From CAVVYV01 sp963752585 (lineage in GTDB: Bacteria; Actinomycetota; Thermoleophilia; Solirubrobacterales; 70-9): DNA of 64,000 nt. Shown piece after piece: positions 57,667 to 64,000 of the stretch. Positions within the stretch are counted from its first letter, which is position 1. Each line of letters starts with the position of its first letter. The stretch lies in assembly GCA_963752585.1 (NCBI GenBank), contig CAVVYV010000004.1, forward strand, positions 558,001 to 622,000, given 5' to 3'. The notes under the pieces were generated by a model, which was given only the letters and a program-made list of their open reading frames with translations, was not told the DNA's origin and searched no databases. The translations under genes and the position numbers were made by a program.

Positions 57667-57707
57667 AAAAAAAAGCGCGCGACCCGGGGCAGGGAGGGGT
57701 CGCGCGC
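57667..57707 (-). terminator. Intrinsic terminator in the leader of the CDF gene
   Basis: Stem GGGTCGCGCGC (57697-57707) with GCGCGCGACCC (57675-57685), 11 perfect pairs, an 11-base loop, and a run of eight A on the plus strand (57667-57674) which becomes eight U after the hairpin on the minus strand. It would stop transcripts 31 bases before the CDF start, either ending a small RNA or forming an attenuator. Confidence 0.82.
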
Positions 57708-57833
57708 GCTGACGAGAGAGGAATCTCGAAAGTGCGCTGGAGAATGCCGACAGCGATCCCGCGTGGTGTGAAATTCCCGATATCCAGCCACAAACCCCAT
57801 CCTCTGCGGGGGGCGTAAACCCGCTGTGTGCTT

Positions 57834-57850
57834 GTGAAAATCCGGTGAAC
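57834..57850 (-). promoter_or_regulatory. PHO-box-like direct repeat (PhoP/PhoB site)
   Basis: On the minus strand GTTCAC (57850-57845) and TTTCAC (57839-57834) are 11 bases apart, the period of actinobacterial PHO boxes. It lies 111 bases before the PhoB-like regulator start and about 200 before the CDF start, so it may serve either direction, including autoregulation. Confidence 0.55.
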
Positions 57851-57960
57851 CACGCTTGGGGTCGTGCCTGGGCCGCCGTGCGCGGCCGTATCATTCGCGC
57901 CGACTGACGATGCGGACGGGTGTTGCAGCCGGGCAGGGGGCTGCCAATGAGAGGGGCTCG

Positions 57961-58770
57961 ATGAACAACCAAGCAGGAAGCATTCGGCTGGCGGTGATCG
58001 ACACCGACAGCTCCTTCCTCACCGTCCTCGGCAAGAGGCTGGAGGGAGCCGGCTGGGAGCACCGGACGCTCGCCGGGGTCGTCCCGGTCGACGAGCTGGT
58101 GGCGATGAAGCTGAACGCCCTGCTGGTGGACCTGACCGTTCTCGGCCCCCAGGGGTGGGAGTTCCTCGAGCGAGTCTGCGGAACGGTTCCGGGCCTCGGC
58201 GTCCTCGTCTGCACGTCGCAGTCGACGGTCGCCCAGCGGGTGCGCGGCCTCCGCCTCGGCGCCGACGATTGGATCGGTAAGCCCGCGCATCCCGAGGAGG
58301 TGATGGCCCGGATCGAGGCCGTGGTCCGGCGGCGCAAGCGCGCCACCACCCGCGACGACGTCGGGCCGCTGGTCGCCGGCGAGCTCGAGATCCGCGCCGA
58401 CCAATACCAGGCCTTCGTCAGCGGTCAGAGCGTCGGCCTCACCCGCCGCGAGTTCGAGTTGCTCCAGCTGCTCGCCGAGGCCCATGGCCAGGTGATCGAG
58501 CGCGAGGAGATCTACCAGAAGGTCTGGGGCTACGCGATGGCCCACGGCGATCGCTCGGTCGACGTCTTCGTCCGCAAGCTTCGCCAGAAGCTCCAGCGCC
58601 ACTCCGCGAACTGGCGCTACATCCACACCCATTTCGGGATCGGCTACCGCTTCGACCCGGAAGCGATCGGCGACCTCGGCGAGGTGGACTCCCCGACCGA
58701 GACGGAGGAGCCCGCGGCGGTCGAGAGGGCCCGGAACCGCGCGGCCGAGAAGGCCCGCGCCGCCGGATAG
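57961..58770 (+). CDS. PhoB/OmpR-family response regulator
   Basis: 269 residues. The receiver is somewhat divergent: one acidic pair residue pattern is AVIDTDSSFLTVLGKRL, the phosphoacceptor Asp sits in LLVDLTVLGPQGWEFLE, and the Lys in DWIGKPAHPEE. The C-terminal winged helix is typical of the OmpR group: GQSVGLTRREFELLQLLAEA, EREEIYQKVWGYAMAHGDRS and VDVFVRKLRQKLQRHSANWR. Position upstream of pstSCAB-phoU with PHO boxes makes a phosphate regulator the likely role. An Ala/Arg-rich tail follows. No PhoR kinase is in the window. Confidence 0.85.
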   Translation: MNNQAGSIRLAVIDTDSSFLTVLGKRLEGAGWEHRTLAGVVPVDELVAMKLNALLVDLTVLGPQGWEFLERVCGTVPGLGVLVCTSQSTVAQRVRGLRLGADDWIGKPAHPEEVMARIEAVVRRRKRATTRDDVGPLVAGELEIRADQYQAFVSGQSVGLTRREFELLQLLAEAHGQVIEREEIYQKVWGYAMAHGDRSVDVFVRKLRQKLQRHSANWRYIHTHFGIGYRFDPEAIGDLGEVDSPTETEEPAAVERARNRAAEKARAAG

Positions 58771-58802
58771 CCAAGCCCTCGAGTCCGACCCCAGCGGCCC
58801 TC

Positions 58803-58835
58803 GTTCACATTCCGTTTACCGGAAGTTCACTCGTC
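58803..58835 (+). promoter_or_regulatory. PHO box, three 11-bp direct repeats
   Basis: GTTCAC at 58803, GTTTAC at 58814 and GTTCAC at 58825, exactly 11 bases apart, match the direct-repeat unit of actinobacterial PhoP sites. Placed 42 bases before the winged-helix gene. This is the strongest of the three boxes. Confidence 0.8.
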
Positions 58836-58876
58836 GATAACCCGCCGCGAGCGGCACGGGGGAATGCTGGCCCGCG

Positions 58877-59251
58877 GTGAAGAGCGAGAACGGCGCCAGC
58901 AGCCCCAGGTCCGACAGCGGCCCCGTGATCGTCGCCACGGACACCTCCCCCGTTTTCGCCGGCCGGCTCGAGATCCGGCCGGCCGACAACGCCGCCCTCG
59001 TCGACGGCAGGCCGCTGACCCTGACCGTTCGGGAGCTGCAGCTGCTCACCGAGCTCGCCCAGAACGCCGAGCGGGTGATGACCCGCGACGAGCTCTACGC
59101 GCGCGTCTGGCGCCGCACTTATCGAAAGAGCGACCGCTCGGTGGACGTCTACGTCGGACGCTTGCGCTCGAAGCTCGCTCGGGCGCTCCCCGGGCGCCGT
59201 TTCATCCACACCCATACCGGCATCGGTTACCGCTTCTCGCCCGACGGGTAG
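58877..59251 (+). CDS. Receiver-less OmpR-type winged-helix DNA-binding protein
   Basis: 124 residues from GTG 58877. The protein is almost only a winged helix: GRPLTLTVRELQLLTELAQN, TRDELYARVWRRTYRKSDRS, VDVYVGRLRSKLARALPGRR and HTHTGIGYRFSPDG, preceded by about 30 polar residues. There is no receiver or other sensing domain. It resembles the DNA-binding half of the PhoB-like gene upstream, so it may bind the same sites as a constitutive activator or a competitor. PHO-box repeats lie in front of it and behind it. Confidence 0.85.
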   Translation: MKSENGASSPRSDSGPVIVATDTSPVFAGRLEIRPADNAALVDGRPLTLTVRELQLLTELAQNAERVMTRDELYARVWRRTYRKSDRSVDVYVGRLRSKLARALPGRRFIHTHTGIGYRFSPDG

Positions 59252-59293
59252 ATGCCTGTTTCGCCCTAACCGGAAGCGGCCGCAATCGGGGCC

Positions 59294-59315
59294 ATTTACA
59301 CCTTCTTCACAACCG
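59294..59315 (+). promoter_or_regulatory. PHO-box-like repeat upstream of pstS
   Basis: ATTTAC at 59294-59299 and CTTCAC at 59305-59310 are 11 bases apart, weaker than the box at 58803. It lies 89 bases before the pstS ATG. A possible -10, TAACAA, follows about 17 bases downstream. Confidence 0.6.
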
Positions 59316-59398
59316 CGCCACGGCCAGGTAACAAGATGCCGCCGCGGCGCTGAAAGCCTGCTCCGCCTATGCCAACGAAGACAAGGAGAGAATCCAGG

Positions 59399-60394
59399 AT
59401 GTCACGTAAGTGGTGGTTCGTCCTAGCGGCATCGGGTGTGCTCGCGCTCGGGGTTGCCGCCTGCGGCGACGACGATGATGATGGCGGCGGCGGTGGTGGT
59501 GATACACCGAGTGGCCTATCGGGCTCGATCCGGATCGACGGCTCGAGTACCGTGGCGCCCCTGACTCAGGCGATTGCCGAGGGGTTCAATGAGGAGAATC
59601 CGGACGTCGACATCACGGTCGGTACGTCGGGCACCGGCGGGGGCTTCGAGAAGTTCTGCGCCGGCGAGACCGACGCCAATGACGCATCTGAGGCGATCGG
59701 CGAGGAGGAGATCGCGGCCTGCCAGCAAGGCGGCGTCCAGTATGAGGAGCTCCAGATCGCCAACGACGCCCTGACCGTGGTCGCCAATCCGGAGAACCCG
59801 GTGACCTGCATGACGGTCGACCAGCTCAAGTCGGCCTGGGAGCCCAAGTCGAGCGTCAACAGCTGGAGCGAGATCCAGGGCCTCGAGCCGCCCTTCGACG
59901 AGACGCTGGACCTCTACGGTCCCGGCTCGGACTCGGGCACTTTCGGGTACTTCACCGAGGCGATCAACGGTGAGGAGGACGCGATCCGCAACGACTACAA
60001 CGACGTGGGCGAGGACGACAACGCCACCGTCACCGGTGTCGCCGGAGCACCCGGCGGCATGGGCTACTTCGGCTACTCGTTCTTCGCCGAGAACGAGGGC
60101 ACGCTGAAGGCGCTCGAGATCGACGACGGCGGCGGTTGTGTGGCCCCGTCGCCCGAGACGGTTCAGGACGGCACCTACAAGCCGTTGAGCCGTCCGCTGT
60201 TCGTCTATCCGTCGGCGACCGCGCTTCAGCGCGAGGAGTTCGACGCGTTCCTGCAGTACTACCTCGACAACGTCAATGACATTGCCGAGCAGGTCGGCTT
60301 CATCGGCCTGACCGACGAGCAGCTGTCCGAGTCGCAGAGCAATTTGGACAGCCTGGTCGGGGGAGGCGGTGGCGGAACCGAGACGACCGGTTAA
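59399..60394 (+). CDS. pstS: Phosphate-binding lipoprotein PstS
   Basis: 331-residue extracytoplasmic phosphate receptor of the Pst ABC importer. Signal with lipobox GVAACG followed by Asp- and Gly-rich linkers. Phosphate-binding loops: IRIDGSSTVAPLTQAIAEGF, VGTSGTGGGFEKFCAGETDA and YGPGSDSGTFGYFTEAINGE. ATG at 59399 has AAGGAGAG 10 bases upstream; an in-frame ATG at 59369 is less likely. Head of the pstSCAB-phoU operon, probably induced by low phosphate. Confidence 0.96.
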   Translation: MSRKWWFVLAASGVLALGVAACGDDDDDGGGGGGDTPSGLSGSIRIDGSSTVAPLTQAIAEGFNEENPDVDITVGTSGTGGGFEKFCAGETDANDASEAIGEEEIAACQQGGVQYEELQIANDALTVVANPENPVTCMTVDQLKSAWEPKSSVNSWSEIQGLEPPFDETLDLYGPGSDSGTFGYFTEAINGEEDAIRNDYNDVGEDDNATVTGVAGAPGGMGYFGYSFFAENEGTLKALEIDDGGGCVAPSPETVQDGTYKPLSRPLFVYPSATALQREEFDAFLQYYLDNVNDIAEQVGFIGLTDEQLSESQSNLDSLVGGGGGGTETTG

Positions 60395-60421
60395 CGGTCA
60401 AGGAACTCGGTAAGGCGCAGG

Positions 60422-61384
60422 ATGGAAGCGGGCGACGCGACAGCGGCCACCGGGGGACTGGGAAGGCGCGACCCTTCTCGCCCTCTGGTGGCCGCGCGTC
60501 CGCGTTACGGCGAGCAGGTGATCAAGGTCCTGCTCGCCGCCTGCGCGGTGATCTCGGTCGTGACCACGACCGTGATCGTGATCTCGCTGCTGACGCCGAC
60601 GATCGGCTTCTTCGACGACGTCTCCTTCGGCCAGTTCTTCTCCACGGACGACTGGGCGCCGCTGCAGGCGGATCCCAGCTTCGGCGTCTTCAGGGTCGTG
60701 GTTGGAACCCTGAGCACGACTATCTGGGGGCTGCTGTTCGCGGTCCCGATTGGGCTGCTCTCGGCGATCTACCTGAGCGAGTACGCGAAGCCGAACGTGC
60801 GCAGGGTGGTGAAGCCGATCCTCGAGATCCTCGCGGGCGTTCCGACGGTCGCCTTCGGTGTCTTCGCCGTCACCTTCCTCAGCCCCGAGATTCAGGACAT
60901 CTTTCCGAGTTTCGTCAAGACCCCTCCATTCGCCGCAGGCATCGCCGGCATTGCGATCGGGCTGCTGATCGTCCCGATCATCGCCTCGATCTCCGATGAC
61001 GCGATGAAGGCGGTTCCAGGCGGCCTCCGCGAGGGCGCCTACGCCCTTGGCGCCACCAAGCTCAAGGTGTCGACGCGGGTGGTCTTCCCAGCGGCGATCT
61101 CCGGGATTGTCGCCTCGATCGTGCTCGCCGGCTCGCGCGCGGTGGGGGAGACGATGGTCGTCCTGCTGGCCGCGGGAAAGACACCAAATCTGAGCCTCGA
61201 TCCAGGCTCCTCGGTGCAGACGATGACCGCTTTCATCGGCACCACTGCCACCGGCGACGTTGCCACCGGAACGACGGCCTACGACACGATCTTCGCCGTC
61301 GGCTCCCTCCTGTTCGTGATGACCCTGGTCCTCAACCTGTTCGCGATCCGCCTGGTGAGACGCTTCCGGGAGGTCTACGAGTAA
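60422..61384 (+). CDS. pstC: Phosphate ABC transporter permease PstC
   Basis: 320 residues, six helices, for example VIKVLLAACAVISVVTTTVI and WGLLFAVPIGLLSAIYLSEY. The ATPase-contact loop is DDAMKAVPGGLREGAYALGA, and SRAVGETMVVLLAAG is conserved in PstC. Pairs with PstA in the inner membrane. The TAA overlaps the ATG of pstA (TAATG). Confidence 0.95.
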   Translation: MEAGDATAATGGLGRRDPSRPLVAARPRYGEQVIKVLLAACAVISVVTTTVIVISLLTPTIGFFDDVSFGQFFSTDDWAPLQADPSFGVFRVVVGTLSTTIWGLLFAVPIGLLSAIYLSEYAKPNVRRVVKPILEILAGVPTVAFGVFAVTFLSPEIQDIFPSFVKTPPFAAGIAGIAIGLLIVPIIASISDDAMKAVPGGLREGAYALGATKLKVSTRVVFPAAISGIVASIVLAGSRAVGETMVVLLAAGKTPNLSLDPGSSVQTMTAFIGTTATGDVATGTTAYDTIFAVGSLLFVMTLVLNLFAIRLVRRFREVYE

Positions 61385-62328
61385 TGCCCCGGATGCCCAA
61401 GCCGATGGCGGAGCGAACACGTCTCGCCACCGCGGGGGCGCACGCCGCCGTGGTCAAGAACCTCGGCAGGCAGCCGCGGGGCGACCGCTGGACCGGCAGG
61501 ATCTTCCTCGTGATCCTGTTGATCGCCGTCGGAGTTGCTCTTCTTGGGCTGGTGGCCCTGATCGTCCAGTCCGTGATCAAGGGCTCGCCGGCCTTCTCGA
61601 CCAGCCTCTTTACGGAGGGTCCGTCGCGGGTCAACCCCGAGGAGGCCGGTTTTCGCCCTGCGATCATCGGCAGCCTCTACCTGATCGGGGGTGTGATCCT
61701 CCTGATCGTCCCGCTCGGCGTCGGGGCTGCCGTCTACCTCGAGGAGTATGCGGACGGCACCCGTTGGTGGAACCGGCTGATCGAGCTCAACATCCAGAAC
61801 CTCGCAGCGGTGCCCTCGATCATCTACGGGATCCTCGGCCTCGCCTTCTTCGTCCGGGGGCCAACTGACCTCGGCTTCGTGGTGGCCGCGGGCTCATTGA
61901 CGCTTGCCCTGCTCGTGCTGCCGACGGTGATCCTGGCGGGGCGCGAGGCAATCCGCGCCGTCCCTCCATCGATCCGCGAGGGCTCGCTGGCGCTCGGCGC
62001 GACTCAGTGGCAGACGATCCGCCGGCAGGTGCTGCCCGCCTCGATCCCCGGCATCGTTACCGGAGTGATCCTCGCGGTCTCGCGCGCCCTGGGAGAGGCA
62101 GCCCCGCTGCTCCTGGTCGGCGCGGCGACATTCGTCACGGCCGATCAGCCGAACCCGTTCGACGGCGGCTACTCGGCGATGCCGGTACAGATCTTCAACT
62201 ATGCGCTGGACCCGCAGGACGAGTTCCGCGTGCTGGCGGCTGCCGGGGTCGTCGTCATGCTGGTCGTCCTGCTGGCGATGAACTCGTTCGCGATCTGGCT
62301 GCGGAATCGATACGAGCAGCAGTGGTAA
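61384..62328 (+). CDS. pstA: Phosphate ABC transporter permease PstA
   Basis: 314 residues with an N-terminal helix (IFLVILLIAVGVALLGLVAL) and five more. Conserved stretches are LNIQNLAAVPSIIYGILGLA, the contact loop REAIRAVPPSIREGSLALGA and SRALGEAAPLLLVGAATFVT. Forms the translocation pore with PstC. Followed by a 37-base gap before pstB. Confidence 0.95.
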   Translation: MPRMPKPMAERTRLATAGAHAAVVKNLGRQPRGDRWTGRIFLVILLIAVGVALLGLVALIVQSVIKGSPAFSTSLFTEGPSRVNPEEAGFRPAIIGSLYLIGGVILLIVPLGVGAAVYLEEYADGTRWWNRLIELNIQNLAAVPSIIYGILGLAFFVRGPTDLGFVVAAGSLTLALLVLPTVILAGREAIRAVPPSIREGSLALGATQWQTIRRQVLPASIPGIVTGVILAVSRALGEAAPLLLVGAATFVTADQPNPFDGGYSAMPVQIFNYALDPQDEFRVLAAAGVVVMLVVLLAMNSFAIWLRNRYEQQW

Positions 62329-62365
62329 CGAACCAACGACACTTCAACGAAAGTGATGGTCGATA

Positions 62366-63268
62366 GTGTTGGACAAGGTGGCTGAACAGGCAAAGAAGGC
62401 GGCGGGGACGGCGACCGGACGGAAGGGGGGCCCCGAGATCGACGTCTCCGGCGTAGCCGAGGGCGAGGGACACGGGAAGGGGAAGGAGGGCAGCAACACC
62501 ATCTTCAAGCTCGAGGACCTGAGCGTCCGCTACGACGGGAAGCTGGCGGTCAAGGATGTCTCGATGGAGATCCACGAGAACGAGATCACGGCCCTGATCG
62601 GCCCCTCCGGCTGCGGCAAGAGCACCCTGATCCGCTGCTTCAACCGGATGAACGATCTGATTCCCACCGCGAGGGTCGACGGCCAATGCTTCTACCACGG
62701 CCAGGACCTCTACGCCCGCGAAGTCGACCCGGTCGAGGTACGCAAGCGGATCGGGATGGTCTTCCAGAAGCCGAATCCGTTCCCGAAATCGATCTTCGAC
62801 AACATCGCCTTCGGTCCCAAGGTGCTGGGTCTTCCCGACGTCAAGGAGAGGGTCGAGCGAGCCCTCCGTAGTGCGGCCCTCTGGGACGAGGTCAAGGATC
62901 GCCTCGACACCAACGCCTACGGGATGTCGGGCGGCCAGCAGCAGCGCCTCTGCATCGCCCGCTGCATCGCCGTCGATCCTGACGTGATCTTGATGGACGA
63001 GCCCTGCTCGGCCCTCGACCCGATCTCGACCGGGAAGATCGAGGACCTGATGCTGGAGCTGAAGGAGCAGTTCTCGATCGTGATCGTCACCCACAACATG
63101 CAGCAGGCGGCGCGCGTCTCGAACCGCACTGCATTCCTGATAGTTGAGCTGGACGCCGAAGAGCAGAACCGCTGGGGCCAGTTGGTCGAGTACGACGACA
63201 CCGACAAGCTCTTCACCAACCCCTCCGACCCCCGGACAGAGGACTACGTCACAGGGAAGGTGGGCTGA
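62366..63268 (+). CDS. pstB: Phosphate ABC transporter ATPase PstB
   Basis: 300 residues, longer than usual because of a 45-residue Lys/Gly-rich N-terminal extension (AEQAKKAAGTATGRKGGPEI). The core shows Walker A LIGPSGCGKSTLIRCFNRMN, Q-loop MVFQKPNPFPKSIFDNIAFG, signature MSGGQQQRLCIARCIAVDPD and Walker B ILMDEPCSALDPISTGKIED. A later in-frame start inside the extension is possible. The stop overlaps phoU (TGATG). Confidence 0.95.
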   Translation: MLDKVAEQAKKAAGTATGRKGGPEIDVSGVAEGEGHGKGKEGSNTIFKLEDLSVRYDGKLAVKDVSMEIHENEITALIGPSGCGKSTLIRCFNRMNDLIPTARVDGQCFYHGQDLYAREVDPVEVRKRIGMVFQKPNPFPKSIFDNIAFGPKVLGLPDVKERVERALRSAALWDEVKDRLDTNAYGMSGGQQQRLCIARCIAVDPDVILMDEPCSALDPISTGKIEDLMLELKEQFSIVIVTHNMQQAARVSNRTAFLIVELDAEEQNRWGQLVEYDDTDKLFTNPSDPRTEDYVTGKVG

Positions 63269-63972
63269 TGCCTGAGCGCACCCGCCTCCACTACCAGGAG
63301 GAGCTGGAGGAGCTCGAGCGCCGAGCTCTCAGCGGCCTCGACCTGGTCGTGGAGAGCCTCGACCGGACGATGGAGGCGGTGGAACACCAGGACGTCGAGC
63401 TCTCCGAGCTGGTGATCGCCGACGACGACCGGATCGACGGCCGCTATCTCGAGGTCCATCAGGAGATCCTCACTCTGCTCGCCACCCAGGCGCCGGTGGC
63501 CACCGACTTGAGGCTGATCTCGGCGCTCCTGCACGTGATGAAGTCGATGGAGCGGATGGGCGATCAGTGCGTGAACATCTCGAAGCTGATCCCGCTCACC
63601 GGCTACGACGCCCCCCAGCGCGCCGAGATGCTCGACCGGATCCTGCGGATGGGCGGGCAGGCGCGCTCGCAGGTCTCGCAGGCGAAGAAGGCCTTCGAGG
63701 CCCGCGACATCCAGCTCGCCCGAGACCTCGTCCGGCAGGACGATCTGATCGACGACCTCAACAAGGAGACCTTCCAGATCGCGGTCGAGGTCGGCGAGGA
63801 CCACGACACGCGCGAGTGGGCGATGACGATGATGCTGGTCGCCCGCGCCCTCGAGCGGGTCGGCGACAACGCGGTCGACATCGGCGAGCAGGTCGCCTTC
63901 GTGGTCACCGGGCTCTTCCGCGAGTTCGAGGACGCCTCGCACCCCGGCGAGGCCCCCGCGCCGGCGCCCTAG
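63268..63972 (+). CDS. phoU: Phosphate signalling/transport regulator PhoU
   Basis: 234 residues of two PhoU three-helix repeats: ELEELERRALSGLDLVVESL, LLATQAPVATDLRLISALLH with VMKSMERMGDQCVNISKLIP, and the second MMLVARALERVGDNAVDIGE. The Glu-Arg-x-Gly-Asp motifs bind metal clusters in the family. Links Pst transport to the PhoR-PhoB system and limits phosphate uptake. The gene ends 28 bases before the window edge; those bases hold nothing recognisable. Confidence 0.95.
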   Translation: MPERTRLHYQEELEELERRALSGLDLVVESLDRTMEAVEHQDVELSELVIADDDRIDGRYLEVHQEILTLLATQAPVATDLRLISALLHVMKSMERMGDQCVNISKLIPLTGYDAPQRAEMLDRILRMGGQARSQVSQAKKAFEARDIQLARDLVRQDDLIDDLNKETFQIAVEVGEDHDTREWAMTMMLVARALERVGDNAVDIGEQVAFVVTGLFREFEDASHPGEAPAPAP

Positions 63973-64000
63973 ACCCGTCCGGCGGAAGCCTCGGTACTGG

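Larger units (their letters stand above)
57636..57960. other. 325-base region between divergent CDF and PhoB-like genes
   Basis: Contains, from the CDF side, a minus-strand intrinsic terminator (57667-57707), about 125 bases of unassigned leader, a PHO-box-like repeat (57834-57850) and a TATCAT -10-like element at 57889-57894 for the plus strand. A minus-strand frame at 57653-57853 overlaps the terminator and is judged non-coding. Confidence 0.6.

Noticed and set aside
57653..57853. Minus-strand reading frame of 66 codons in the CDF leader
   Set aside because: It runs through the intrinsic terminator stem and its T run and shows no conserved motif, so it is more likely non-coding leader.

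Overview
This is a 64 kb stretch of a high-GC actinobacterial chromosome. The envelope, phosphate, redox and DNA-repair gene types point to class Thermoleophilia, probably Solirubrobacterales; that placement is inference from protein style, as there is no 16S gene in the window. I see no phage, insertion sequence, CRISPR array or tRNA. Genes are tightly packed, with many ATGA, GTGA and TGATG stop-start overlaps and several convergent pairs that share their stop codons.

Layout. 1-0.6 kb: end of the atp operon (probable atpD tail, atpC). 0.6-12 kb: an M20 peptidase, then an envelope-glycan block (LCP ligase, UDP-sugar dehydrogenase, two sugar nucleotidyltransferases, a PGI/PMI isomerase), with arfB, ahcY and a PAS histidine kinase plus receiver protein. 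12-23 kb: comF, hpf, secA, an alpha/beta hydrolase, an MMPL transporter, an M28 peptidase, prfB with its programmed +1 recoding site, a FIST protein and a DegV protein. 23-30.5 kb: an ECF sigma factor coupled to an O6-alkylguanine methyltransferase, nadC, a DrrAB-type ABC exporter, a flippase-like protein, an Fpg/Nei glycosylase and nadA. 30.5-34.8 kb: a secreted trypsin-like protease and three overlapping genes resembling parts of a methylamine-dehydrogenase (mau) maturation system: a MauE-thioredoxin fusion, a Tat-exported Cys-rich MauA-like protein without the cofactor tryptophans, and a MauF/CcdA-like protein fused to a propeller-like domain. 34.8-37.5 kb: a lipoprotein, a striking nested inverted repeat and a split transketolase. 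37.6-42.8 kb: ftsE, ftsX, an S41 protease, RNase R and smpB. 43-46.6 kb: a membrane-anchored coiled-coil protein ending in a ComEA-like helix-hairpin-helix, a site-2 protease and the tmRNA gene. 46.6-57.6 kb: mostly single metabolic genes (DUF2855, ATL, VOC, metallophosphoesterase, sulfotransferase, two enoyl-CoA hydratases, YjbQ, HD protein, M23 peptidase, uppP, a CDF metal exporter). 57.6-64 kb: a phosphate regulon (PhoB-like regulator, receiver-less winged-helix protein, pstSCAB, phoU) with three 11-bp-period PHO-box-like repeats.

The main candidate for something undescribed is the mau-like cluster at 31.7-34.8 kb, a disulfide-handling secretion module that keeps the MauA fold signature but not the residues for the TTQ cofactor. 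The nested inverted repeat before the transketolase genes and the terminator-bearing leader of the CDF gene are the best non-coding candidates.

Caution: about twenty genes between 1 and 37.7 kb, including essential ones (secA, prfB, ahcY), are broken by single-base indels, whereas none is clearly broken beyond 37.8 kb. These are most simply consensus errors. Coordinates of such genes are given end to end across frames.
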